Positions 44,436 to 52,211 of a stretch of DNA of 64,000 bases are shown here, in pieces. The notes beneath the pieces were generated by a model that was given only the letters and a program-made list of their open reading frames with translations, ran no database searches and was not told the origin of the DNA. Within the stretch, counting starts at the first letter, position 1, and every line of letters starts with the position of its first letter. The stretch comes from Bacteroidota bacterium (GTDB lineage Bacteria > Bacteroidota > Bacteroidia > Bacteroidales > FEN-979): the NCBI GenBank assembly GCA_026391835.1, contig JAPLDF010000076.1, positions 1 to 64,000 of the forward strand, given 5' to 3'. The position numbers and the translations under genes are program-made.

Positions 44436-44509
44436 TTATCCGTAGTTTTGTACCTGTTATCCGGCTGTTTGGGTTTGCATAAAATGCAAAGTGAGCCGTT
44501 CGGTATAAT

Positions 44510-45481
44510 TTGTCAAAAATAACGAAAAAACCAACCTCTATTTTGAATTTTGATGCATTTACCGCGCCGTTGAAGGAACTTGAAAATTGTGCGTTGTGCC
44601 CGCGGAATTGTAACGTTAACCGGCTTACCGGGAAGGTTGGCTATTGCAAAAGCGATGCGGTTTTCAGCATTGCCTCCATTTGCATCCACAGGGGAGAGGA
44701 ACCGGCCATCAGCGGTGCAGGTGGGATCTGCAATGTGTTTTTTACAAACTGCAACCTGCAGTGCATCTATTGCCAGAACCACCAGATCAGCAGCAACCGT
44801 CTCACATGCGCGAGTTATCGGCTGGAACTTCCTGAAATCATCGGGCAAATAACCGCAATCCTCGACCAGGGGGTCAACAGGGTGGGGTTTGTCTCCCCTT
44901 CGCATTTCATTCCGCAAATGAAGGTGATCATCAGCATCATCCTTTCGATGGGCTACAAACCTGTATGGGTATACAACTCCAATGGCTATGACAAGCCTGA
45001 AACCCTGGTTACACTGGAAGGGCTTATCGACGTTTACCTGCCCGATTTCAAATACATGGACCCGGAACTTGCCCGGCAGTTTTCAGGCGCACGCGATTAT
45101 CCGGTATACGCTGCACAAGCTTTGAGGGAGATGTACCGCCAGAAAGGCGCTGTAATGCATACAGATGAAAACCAGGATGCTGTATCGGGGATCATTGTGC
45201 GGCACCTGGTATTGCCCGGCCTGGTCGAAAACAGTCTGGGCGTACTGCGGTTTCTTGCCGAAGAGATTTCTCCCAGGATCCATGTCTCGCTGATGGCACA
45301 ATACTATCCCACCAAACAAGTCGCAAAGCATTCGCAACTCAGCCGTGGCGTCACGGAGCAGGAGTACAGGCAGGTAACCGAAGAAATGGAAAAACTGGGA
45401 ATGTACAATGGCTGGATCCAGGAATTCGAAAGCAGTGAATTCTACCGCCCCGACTTCAACCAGGCCCATCCCTTCGAATAA
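44510..45481 (+). CDS. Radical SAM protein, COG1313/PflA-like
   Basis: A 323-residue protein. An N-terminal cysteine cluster (CALCPRNCNVNR...KVGYCK) precedes the radical SAM motif C-x3-C-x2-C in NCNLQCIYCQN. FFTNCNLQCIYCQNHQISSN and VSPSHFIPQM follow the COG1313 pattern annotated as putative pyruvate-formate-lyase activating enzyme. Real function in this group is not established. The only start in frame before the cysteine cluster is TTG at 44510. The gene is divergent from the HAD operon. The C-terminal GWIQEFESSEFYRPDF ends the family. Confidence 0.88.
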   Translation: MSKITKKPTSILNFDAFTAPLKELENCALCPRNCNVNRLTGKVGYCKSDAVFSIASICIHRGEEPAISGAGGICNVFFTNCNLQCIYCQNHQISSNRLTCASYRLELPEIIGQITAILDQGVNRVGFVSPSHFIPQMKVIISIILSMGYKPVWVYNSNGYDKPETLVTLEGLIDVYLPDFKYMDPELARQFSGARDYPVYAAQALREMYRQKGAVMHTDENQDAVSGIIVRHLVLPGLVENSLGVLRFLAEEISPRIHVSLMAQYYPTKQVAKHSQLSRGVTEQEYRQVTEEMEKLGMYNGWIQEFESSEFYRPDFNQAHPFE

Positions 45482-45517
45482 CCCGCCCCGCCATCCTGCC
45501 ATTAATATTCGTCCCCC

Positions 45518-45575
45518 TCGTCACCTTTGTCACTCGTCACTTGTCACTCGTCACTTGTCAGTTGTCATTTGTCCC
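45518..45575. repeat. Heptamer tandem repeat (GTCACTC/GTCACTT family)
   Basis: Regular 7 bp units GTCACTC, GTCACTT, GTCACTC, GTCACTT, GTCAGTT, GTCATTT run from 45529 and are preceded by irregular copies. It begins 37 bp after the radical SAM gene. Confidence 0.85.
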
Positions 45576-45621
45576 AATTTTCCCCGTTCATCGTCAATTT
45601 CTCCCGGTTCAAATAAATTTC

Positions 45622-45652
45622 TTGCCTTGTCAGGGTTATCTCATTACATTTG
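45622..45652 (+). promoter_or_regulatory. Promoter of the C1 peptidase gene
   Basis: TTG (45622-45624), a 20 bp spacer and TACATTTG (45645-45652) fit the Bacteroidota -33/-7 arrangement, 76 bp before the ATG. Confidence 0.6.
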
Positions 45653-45728
45653 AAGCGTAATATCCTGAACCATTTACATTGCCTCAAACGCCACTCGTTA
45701 CAAATTTTCATTTATAACATTTCAAACC

Positions 45729-46937
45729 ATGAGAAAAATTTCAACCTGCATCCTGTTAACCTTGTTCCTTACCTCTTTTTCAGCTGGTTTTGCGCAAGAT
45801 AAAGAGAAAAAAGCCGATTCCGGGTATGTCTTCACTGTGTTAAAACAATTGCCGGCTACTGCAATTAAAAACCAATATCGTTCGGGCACCTGCTGGAGCT
45901 ATTCTGCGATTTCTTTCCTTGAATCCGAACTTCTGCGAACAGGCAAAGACACGTTTGATTTGTCCGAAATGTTTTGCGTCCGCAACGCTTATTCCGATAA
46001 AGCCTCATTGTATATCAGGTTCAACGGGAAACACAACTTCGGGGGTGGCGGGGCAGCACATGATGTGACCAGCGTGCTCCGGAAATACGGAATGATGCCG
46101 GATGCGGCATACACCGGCATGACCATCGGCGAGCCGAACCCGGTGCATGGCGAAATGGATGCAGTGCTTGAAGCTGATGTTGAAGCCGTTCTCAAGAATT
46201 CAAATAAAAAACTCACCCCGGTCTGGCACCAGGGTTTCGACGGGCTGCTTGATGCGTACCTTGGCAAGGTTCCGGAGAAATTCACCTACAAAGGCAAGGA
46301 TTATACGGCCAAATCGTTTTCCGATATGATGGGGCTCAACCCCGACGATTATGTTGAATTGAGCTCTTACACCCATCATCCATTTTATGCGCCGTTTATC
46401 CTGGAAGTTCCGGATAACTGGGAAATGGGTCAGGTATACAATATTCCTGTTGATGAGCTGATCCAGGTGATTGACAACTCGATCAACCAGGGTTACACGG
46501 TTGTTTGGGGAGCCGATGTCAGTGAAAAAGGATTCGCATGGAAAAGCGGCGTTGCCGTTGTTCCCGATAAGAATGCCACTGAAATAGCAGGTATGGAGAG
46601 CGGTAAATGGTCCAAGATGTCGGATGCCGACAAGGATAAATTGCTCTACAAATTTGACAAGCCAAATCCGGAAAAGAAGGTCACACAGGAGATGCGCCAG
46701 GTTGAATTTGACAATTACCAGACAACCGACGATCACGGCATGCACCTCACCGGGATCGCCAAAGACCAGAACGGTACCAGATACTACCTGATCAAGAACT
46801 CCTGGGGCCTTGACGGAAGTCCCTACAAGGGCTACTTCTATGCATCAGAATCGTATATGAGATTGAAAACCATGGATATCATGGTTCATAAAAATGCCAT
46901 CCCGAAAGAAATAAGGAAGAAACTTGGCATAAATTAA
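45729..46937 (+). CDS. C1-family cysteine peptidase (bleomycin hydrolase-like)
   Basis: A 402-residue exported protein (MRKISTCILLTLFLTSFSAGFA). The catalytic Cys is in QYRSGTCWSYSAISFLESE, the His in TDDHGMHLTGIAKD and the Asn in YLIKNSWGLDG, the order of bleomycin hydrolase/PepC-type aminopeptidases of family C1. The signal peptide makes this an extracytoplasmic form, common in Bacteroidota and rarer elsewhere. A clear promoter precedes it and a strong terminator (46979-47008) follows, so it is a single-gene unit. Confidence 0.93.
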   Translation: MRKISTCILLTLFLTSFSAGFAQDKEKKADSGYVFTVLKQLPATAIKNQYRSGTCWSYSAISFLESELLRTGKDTFDLSEMFCVRNAYSDKASLYIRFNGKHNFGGGGAAHDVTSVLRKYGMMPDAAYTGMTIGEPNPVHGEMDAVLEADVEAVLKNSNKKLTPVWHQGFDGLLDAYLGKVPEKFTYKGKDYTAKSFSDMMGLNPDDYVELSSYTHHPFYAPFILEVPDNWEMGQVYNIPVDELIQVIDNSINQGYTVVWGADVSEKGFAWKSGVAVVPDKNATEIAGMESGKWSKMSDADKDKLLYKFDKPNPEKKVTQEMRQVEFDNYQTTDDHGMHLTGIAKDQNGTRYYLIKNSWGLDGSPYKGYFYASESYMRLKTMDIMVHKNAIPKEIRKKLGIN

Positions 46938-46978
46938 TCACCTTGATTAATAATCCCCGCCTGCGTAAGCATGCAGAA

Positions 46979-47008
46979 GGCTCCGGAATTGACCGGGGCC
47001 TTTTTTTT
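46979..47008 (+). terminator. Rho-independent terminator after the C1 peptidase gene
   Basis: GGCTCCGG pairs with CCGGGGCC (one G-T pair) around a 6 nt loop and is followed by eight T residues. Confidence 0.85.
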
Positions 47009-47261
47009 ATTACCTCCCCTTCCGTCATTGAATTATCTTCCATTCCCCGTCCTGAAGGTAATAGTTATCCCAACCGGTAAACACCACAACACAAACTGCC
47101 AGGCATCACTCCCCATCGAAATCTTCATGTGGTTTTATCTGCAACATCCAGGTGTCATGCTACATGGCATTTGGCAATACAGATACATAACAATCACTTG
47201 TTTTACAGTTCATGGCAGCTTTGGAATTGGTATGTAATAATGAAAAAATATTTTAAATGAC
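47009..47261. other. Intergenic region, no gene seen
   Basis: The region between the terminator and the cassette promoter holds no convincing ORF. The 88-residue ORF at 46971 spans the terminator and is low-complexity. Composition becomes strongly AT-rich toward 47240 and stays so to 47480. Confidence 0.6.
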
Positions 47262-47290
47262 TTGACAAAGCTATTATCATATAGTATATT
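47262..47290 (+). promoter_or_regulatory. E. coli sigma-70-like promoter of the metzincin cassette
   Basis: TTGACA (47262-47267), a 17 bp spacer and TATATT (47285-47290) give a 6/6 and 5/6 match to the classical -35 and -10 boxes at ideal spacing. No Bacteroidota-type -33/-7 pair was spotted before 47499. The implied leader is about 200 nt and very AT-rich. Confidence 0.55.
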
Positions 47291-47486
47291 AGCGCAAAAA
47301 ATAGATATATACCCTCATTGTACTGCCTTGCTTTTTTTAAAGTCCGGTAAATACATGTATTTGTTTGAATATGATAAATAAGTACAACATCTTATATCAC
47401 TACAAATATAGATCAAATATATTCTAACATACTAACAACAAAGAAGTTGATGTTATATTATTATCAATGCAATTATAAACTAAAAA

Positions 47487-47492
47487 AGGAGG
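47487..47492 (+). promoter_or_regulatory. Strong Shine-Dalgarno AGGAGG of the metzincin-like gene
   Basis: AGGAGG sits 6 nt before the ATG at 47499, inside an A-rich run. Almost all other genes in the window lack such a site. Confidence 0.85.
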
Positions 47493-47498
47493 AAACCT

Positions 47499-49592
47499 AT
47501 GAATCCATTAAATCCTGCAAGTGCTCAGCATGCAGATGATCCGTTAAACCTTTGGGAGATGTCGGTCGAAGAGATGGCCGGTTTTGGAGAATCGGCAGAT
47601 GGTATGAACAGCCCGGCCCATGAAGGTGAGGGTGAAAACTTAACGGCAGCCGGTGGCACCTTGAACCCGGAGCCAAAACCTGTGAAAACACCAATTGTAT
47701 TGGCATTAAAAAAGAACCCGGTCAGCGGCCGCTACCGCGGGACTTTTAGCATGTTCCAGCTCGAACTGCGTGTAGATGTTGACCGTACACGGCCGATGAA
47801 CCGCCTGAGTGCCGATTTCTTCCAGGTAAGCGGGGCAACGACCACCTATTATGGTTCATTTGTCGTGAACCTGCCAGCAATTACAGTAAGCAATACACAG
47901 GTTGTCGTAAGGGGAGCCGGGAACTTTACCTTCGCCAATACCTACTCGGTGGTCCAGGTCACTATTCCGCGGCGAACCATCTTACAATCAATGGCACCCG
48001 CCACCGTGCAGTTTTTTACAACAGGCGGTGCTGCAGGTGCAACCTACATATGTTCCTTTGAATCCATCTATTTCAGAACCGTGCGGGTTGAAACCGACCG
48101 TGTTTTAAATGTGGCTACCCCCGTGTTTAACAGCTACAATACAGGCGCTCTTCCTTCCGGCGGACCGGCCCGGAACCTGAGTGTTATCAGTTCCTATGCC
48201 GAAGCAGGCATCGAAATGATCTCCACCCCGGGCAGTGATATCGTCAATATTGGTGAAGCTGGTCCAAACGTCTCATGGAGCAATGCTGAATTGCATGCTT
48301 CCATGCAGCGTCACTTTTCATTGTGGGCTGACACGCAGCAATGGTCGGTCTGGCAGCTTGTGGCCCAACTGCATGATCAGGGTCCCGGGCTGTACGGCAT
48401 CATGTTCGACCAGCAGGGCAAACAACGACAGGGCTGTGCCGTTTTCCATGCCAGCATAGGGGGGGCGGCAGCAGCGCAGCAGCGTCTCCAGCTATATACC
48501 TATGTGCATGAACTTGGCCACTGTTTCAACCTAATGCATTCATGGCAGAAGCAATACGCTTCTCCGCCGGGTGTAAACAAGCCGAATGCAATGTCGTGGA
48601 TGAACTACCCATGGAATTATCCAGCCGGCGGGGCAGTTGCATTCTGGAACTCATTCCCGTTCCAGTTCGACAACGAGGAGATCATCCACCTTCGCCACGC
48701 CTATCGCAACAACATCATCATGGGCGGAAACGACTTTATGATCAATGCAGCCCTGGGCAGAAATGTAATGGCAGACTCGGTAAAAGAAGATTCCGGGGTG
48801 TGCCTGAACATATCCACTCATCAGAAGAGTTTCGCACTGGGCGAGCCTGTTGTACTGCAGATTGAACTGTGCACGACCGATTCAAGGGGGAAACGTGTTC
48901 ATACCTGGTTACACCCGAATTTCGGGATGGTGAAGGTTGTTATTCGCAAACCAAACGGTGAAGTCGTGGCATATGAGCCATTGATAGATCACCTGGTGGG
49001 AGCCAGTGAAACCACCCTTGGCAGGGACGATGTCATAAAGGACAGCGCTTACATCGGCTACGGGAAAGACGGCTTCTATTTTGACCAGCCCGGCTATTAC
49101 CTGGTTCGTGCAACCTATGCGGCACTGGATGGTTCAGAAGTGATGTCTGACGTCATCAGGATCCGGGTCCGCTACCCGGTATCTGTAACCGAGGAGTCAC
49201 TGGCCGATCTATTCATGGGTGAGGACCAGGGTACATTGCTTTACCTCCTTGGTTCCGACAATGAATCGCTCAAACACGGCAACGATGCCTTTGATGAGGT
49301 TCTGGAGAGATATGAGAAACATCCGATGGCAAACTATGCCCGTTTGATCAAAGGAATAAACGCCAGCCGTAATTTTAAGACAATTACGGATGAGGCAGCA
49401 AACCGGATGATCATAAGAAAGGCACAATTGACCGAAAGCACCAGTTTGTTGACATCTGTGGCTACTTCCGGGATCCTCGATCCTGTTTCAGCTCAAATGA
49501 CATTGTCGAGCCTGGCGGATGTTCAAACCAGGGACGGCAACAAGGCAGGCGCAAAAAAAACACTCAGCACGCTTTCAGGGTTGAAGGGTTGA
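47499..49592 (+). CDS. Metzincin-like zinc metallopeptidase without signal peptide
   Basis: A 697-residue protein not assignable to a named family. The start is fixed by AGGAGG. Residues 1-60 are acidic and Ala/Gly-rich (MNPLNPASAQHADDPLNLWE) with no signal peptide. Residues about 65-200 are beta-rich. The zinc site is HELGHCFNLMHSW (His337, Glu338, His341, His347), with Asn where metzincins mostly have Gly. NAMSWMNYP, about 20 residues on, fits a Met-turn. Residues about 430-570 look like an Ig-like beta domain (FALGEPVVLQIELCTTDSRG), and the last 120 residues are helical repeats (LVYLLGSDNESLKHGNDAFDE-type). It could act inside the cell, or leave by a route that needs no classical signal. 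A 97-residue protein gene with a matching ribosome site follows. Metallopeptidase activity is likely; the biological role is unknown. Confidence 0.75.
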   Translation: MNPLNPASAQHADDPLNLWEMSVEEMAGFGESADGMNSPAHEGEGENLTAAGGTLNPEPKPVKTPIVLALKKNPVSGRYRGTFSMFQLELRVDVDRTRPMNRLSADFFQVSGATTTYYGSFVVNLPAITVSNTQVVVRGAGNFTFANTYSVVQVTIPRRTILQSMAPATVQFFTTGGAAGATYICSFESIYFRTVRVETDRVLNVATPVFNSYNTGALPSGGPARNLSVISSYAEAGIEMISTPGSDIVNIGEAGPNVSWSNAELHASMQRHFSLWADTQQWSVWQLVAQLHDQGPGLYGIMFDQQGKQRQGCAVFHASIGGAAAAQQRLQLYTYVHELGHCFNLMHSWQKQYASPPGVNKPNAMSWMNYPWNYPAGGAVAFWNSFPFQFDNEEIIHLRHAYRNNIIMGGNDFMINAALGRNVMADSVKEDSGVCLNISTHQKSFALGEPVVLQIELCTTDSRGKRVHTWLHPNFGMVKVVIRKPNGEVVAYEPLIDHLVGASETTLGRDDVIKDSAYIGYGKDGFYFDQPGYYLVRATYAALDGSEVMSDVIRIRVRYPVSVTEESLADLFMGEDQGTLLYLLGSDNESLKHGNDAFDEVLERYEKHPMANYARLIKGINASRNFKTITDEAANRMIIRKAQLTESTSLLTSVATSGILDPVSAQMTLSSLADVQTRDGNKAGAKKTLSTLSGLKG

Positions 49593-49619
49593 AAATGACG
49601 GCCTGATGCATTGAAAATC

Positions 49620-49707
49620 GCCGGCAATGACTAACTTTGTCAGTCATCAGCCGGCCTTCACACCTAGTTCACGGGGCCGACCTGCACCTTAGGTTGCAGC
49701 CGGCCCC
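49620..49707 (+). other. Two tandem GC-rich hairpins between the cassette genes
   Basis: Hairpin 1 (49620-49655) pairs GCCGGC and ATGACT with AGTCAT and GCCGGC. Hairpin 2 (49673-49707) pairs GGGGCCG and CTGCA with TGCAG and CGGCCCC. Neither is followed by a T-run, so they look more like mRNA processing, stability or attenuation structures than simple terminators. Confidence 0.6.
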
Positions 49708-49732
49708 GGTGCTGGTAGAATCTCAAACTTAA

Positions 49733-49738
49733 AGGAGG
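49733..49738 (+). promoter_or_regulatory. Strong Shine-Dalgarno AGGAGG of the small cassette gene
   Basis: AGGAGG lies 6 nt before the ATG at 49745, the same spacing as in the upstream gene. Confidence 0.85.
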
Positions 49739-49744
49739 AATATC

Positions 49745-50038
49745 ATGCAGTTATATGTCAAACTTCGGGATGGTTTTAAAAATGACACGGTCTCCATCAC
49801 CGTGGATGGAAATGAGATTTATCATAAAACCGGCGTCACCACCGACCTGACGATATCATTTGCAGATGGTGCGGATGTTCCTGTTGATAACCCGGTTGTT
49901 ATGCTTGAGGTCTTGGTAAAGGGTGGCCTGCGAAACGCAAAAGAGATCCGGGTAAAAGAGACTCCCTATGTGGGTGTATGGATCATGGATGGTAAGATGG
50001 AACTCAGGGCGACACAGGAGGAAGTCCCCATGATGTAA
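49745..50038 (+). CDS. Small beta-rich protein of unknown function, partner of the metzincin-like gene
   Basis: A 97-residue protein without signal peptide or membrane segment. The sequence alternates short hydrophobic strands (MQLYVKLRDGF, TVSITVDGNEIYHK, DLTISFADG, VVMLEVLV, VGVWIMDGKMELR), suggesting a small beta-sandwich. No family was recognised. The start is supported by AGGAGG. It shares an unusual ribosome site with the preceding metallopeptidase-like gene and is separated from it by two hairpins, so it is a plausible partner: an inhibitor, chaperone or substrate. That is inference only. Confidence 0.75.
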   Translation: MQLYVKLRDGFKNDTVSITVDGNEIYHKTGVTTDLTISFADGADVPVDNPVVMLEVLVKGGLRNAKEIRVKETPYVGVWIMDGKMELRATQEEVPMM

Positions 50039-50056
50039 GCATCTGCGGGAGGCCGT

Positions 50057-50734
50057 CTATCGCCAGGAACCGCTGGCAGTGGGTATCAGCAATGCTTTTT
50101 TTAATAATTCAAGATAATCAGGCCTTGGGATCAGGGTTGCGCCAAATCGCATCAGGTGGGATGTCTCAACCTGGCAGTCGATAAACATAACCCCATGCTG
50201 CCGGCATCGTTCAACAAGCGCATTGAAGGCAACCTTGGAGGCGTTGTTCATGGTGAAGAACATGCTTTCGCCAAAAAACGCATCGCCCAGTGCCAGGCCA
50301 TAAAGACCACCTACAAGTTCTTCCCGGTAAAACACCTCCACTGAATGTGCATATCCCTGGTAGTGCAGGTTTTTGTAAGCTTCAATGAAATCATCGGAGA
50401 TCCAGGTGCCGTCCTGCCCGGGCCTCGGCGTGGCTGCACAACTTTCAATGACCTGGTCAAAAGCTGTGTCATACCTGACTGTGAACCTGTTGCTCCTGAT
50501 CACCCGATTAAGCGAATCCGTGAGGTTGAACTGATCGGGAAACATCACCATCCGCGGATCGGGAGAGAACCAGAAAAAATCGTCTTCGTCCCTGAACCAG
50601 GGAAAGATGCCATGGGTATAAGCTTCCAGCAACCGTTCTACCGACAAATCGCCGCCAATGGCGACCAGCCCGTCCGGCTCGGCTTCATCAACCGGCGGAA
50701 AATACGGCTCTTCAGGTAATAAATATACTGTCAT
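50057..50734 (-). CDS. aat: Leucyl/phenylalanyl-tRNA--protein transferase
   Basis: A 225-residue protein with the family marks FPPVDEAEPDGLVAIGGDLS, AYTHGIFPWF, WFSPDPRMV, GGLYGLALGDAFFGESMF and FIDCQVETSHLMRFGA. It adds Leu or Phe to proteins with N-terminal Arg or Lys, marking them for ClpS/ClpAP degradation in the N-degron pathway. Length is normal. It is followed on the minus strand by the converging cassette and preceded by a class III aminotransferase with a heptamer array in between. Confidence 0.96.
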   Translation of the reverse strand: MTVYLLPEEPYFPPVDEAEPDGLVAIGGDLSVERLLEAYTHGIFPWFRDEDDFFWFSPDPRMVMFPDQFNLTDSLNRVIRSNRFTVRYDTAFDQVIESCAATPRPGQDGTWISDDFIEAYKNLHYQGYAHSVEVFYREELVGGLYGLALGDAFFGESMFFTMNNASKVAFNALVERCRQHGVMFIDCQVETSHLMRFGATLIPRPDYLELLKKALLIPTASGSWR

Positions 50735-50749
50735 GACTTATGAAATCCC

Positions 50750-50819
50750 ATTCAAAATTCATTATTCGTTATTCGATATTCATTATTCGATATTCATCAT
50801 TCGTTATTCAGTATTCGAT
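50750..50819. repeat. Heptamer tandem repeat (ATTCGAT family), overlapping a gene end
   Basis: Ten contiguous 7 bp units of the form ATTC followed by three variable bases. The right end supplies the last codons and the TAA stop (50804-50806) of the aminotransferase gene. Confidence 0.9.
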
Positions 50820-52009
50820 CTTCCCCCGGCCTCCGTCAGTGCCAGAATCACCTTCCCACACGCCAGTTCAATCTCATCATCAGTAATGGTCAGGGGAGGG
50901 GCAATGCGGAACGTTGCCGGCTTAAAGAGATACCAGTCGATGATCAACCCCTGTTTCAGTGCTGCTTCCATGAACTGTCCTCTTTTTTCGGGGTTCGCAA
51001 GGTCGATGCCCAGCGCCAGGCCTGCGCGCCTGATTTCCCGGACACCAGGGTGGTGCGCAAGTTTTTCTTCAATTTTTTTGCCTTTTTCTTCAGCCAGAGG
51101 GATGAGTCCTTCCGAGATCAGCACGTCAAGCCCCGCCAGTGCTGCCGCACAGCTCACCGGGTGCCCCCCGAACGTGGTGATATGCCCCAGCTCGGGGTTG
51201 AACGCCAGGGTATCCATCACCTTCTTCGGAGCAATGAAGGCCCCAAGCGGCATGCCGGCACCCAGTGCCTTTGCAAGGACAAGGATGTCGGGAACAAAGT
51301 CGTGGTGCTCAAAACTGAACAGCTTGCCGGTGCGCCCCATGCCCATCTGCACATCGTCGACAATGATCAGCACACCGTCGCGGGCACACCGTTTTTTCAG
51401 CTGGTGCAGGAAATACTTCTCCACCGGGATGATCCCCGCCTCGGCCTGTACAAGCTCAATGACGACGCAGGCGGTGCGTTTCGAGATCTTTTCGAGGTGG
51501 CAGTAGTTGTTGAATTCAATCTGCCTGACATCGGGAAGCAATGGCCTGTAGGCATTTTTCAACGCCTCGTTGCCGAGGATGCTCAAACTTCCATGGGTGC
51601 TCCCGTGATAAGCGTCAATGAATGAGATGATTTCGGTGCGGCCGGTGAAGCGTTTGGCCAGTTTCAGCGCACCCTCAATGGCTTCGCTGCCGGAATTGAC
51701 AAAATAGACGGAGTCGAGTTTCTCAGGTAAAAGTCCGGCCAGCCGTTCGGCGAGGTGAACCTGCGGCGACTGGATAAACTCGCCGTAGACATTCAGGTGC
51801 AGGTATTTGTCAAGCTGATCCCTGATCGCTTCAAGCACTTTCGGATGGCGGTGCCCGGTATTGCTCACGGCGATTCCTGAAACCAGGTCGATGTACTGCT
51901 CGCCCGACGTGTCGTAAAGGTAGATCCCTTCTGCTCTTTCAATCTCCAGCCCCACCGGGTAAAACGACGGCAACCCGAGGTGCCGGTAAAACAATTCTCG
52001 CTCAGTCAT
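50804..52009 (-). CDS. Class III PLP-dependent aminotransferase (acetylornithine aminotransferase-like)
   Basis: A 401-residue enzyme of the ArgD/GabT fold. It has YLYDTSGEQYIDLVSGIAVS at the N-terminus, SGSEAIEGALKLAKRFTGR, FIDAYHGSTHGSLSILGN, VIIVDDVQMGMGRTGKLFSFEH and the PLP lysine in LVLAKALGAGMPLGAFIA. Substrate (acetylornithine, 4-aminobutyrate or another omega-amino acid) is not resolved by sequence alone. No arginine genes are adjacent. The final residues come from the heptamer array, so the native C-terminus has been altered or extended by the repeat. Confidence 0.92.
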   Translation of the reverse strand: MTERELFYRHLGLPSFYPVGLEIERAEGIYLYDTSGEQYIDLVSGIAVSNTGHRHPKVLEAIRDQLDKYLHLNVYGEFIQSPQVHLAERLAGLLPEKLDSVYFVNSGSEAIEGALKLAKRFTGRTEIISFIDAYHGSTHGSLSILGNEALKNAYRPLLPDVRQIEFNNYCHLEKISKRTACVVIELVQAEAGIIPVEKYFLHQLKKRCARDGVLIIVDDVQMGMGRTGKLFSFEHHDFVPDILVLAKALGAGMPLGAFIAPKKVMDTLAFNPELGHITTFGGHPVSCAAALAGLDVLISEGLIPLAEEKGKKIEEKLAHHPGVREIRRAGLALGIDLANPEKRGQFMEAALKQGLIIDWYLFKPATFRIAPPLTITDDEIELACGKVILALTEAGGRSNTE

Positions 52010-52082
52010 TGATCAGTCAACTTGGTATTATTGCTCAAAGATATAAAATCGGGATGGAATAATTACTTTTGCAGGTGAAGTG

Positions 52083-52146
52083 GTGAACGGGTGAACGGGT
52101 GAACGGGTGAACGGGTGAACTGGTAAACGGGTGAACTGGTAAACAG
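52083..52146. repeat. 8-mer tandem repeat (GTGAACGG family), left of the SDR gene
   Basis: Eight contiguous 8 bp units: four GTGAACGG, then GTGAACTG, GTAAACGG, GTGAACTG, GTAAACAG. It lies upstream of the SDR gene. The same family occurs directly after that gene (53010). Confidence 0.9.
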
Positions 52147-52152
52147 TAATTT

Positions 52153-52191
52153 CCCCTTCCCCTTGAGGGGAAGGGGTCAGGGGGATGAGGT
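52153..52191. repeat. GC-rich hairpin repeat, copy C
   Basis: The palindrome (arms CCCCTTCCCCT and AGGGGAAGGGG with a short TG centre) is followed by TCAGGGGGATGAGGT. It has the same orientation as copies A, B and D and ends about 20 bp before the SDR start. Confidence 0.88.
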
Positions 52192-52211
52192 ATTGATTAA
52201 ATTGCAAACCA

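Noticed and set aside
46971-47237. 88-residue ORF after the C1 peptidase gene
   Set aside because: It spans an intrinsic terminator and has no similarity or ribosome site.
50750-50819. Possible CRISPR array
   Set aside because: Units are contiguous 7 bp repeats without spacers, and no cas gene is in the window. The same applies to the other arrays.
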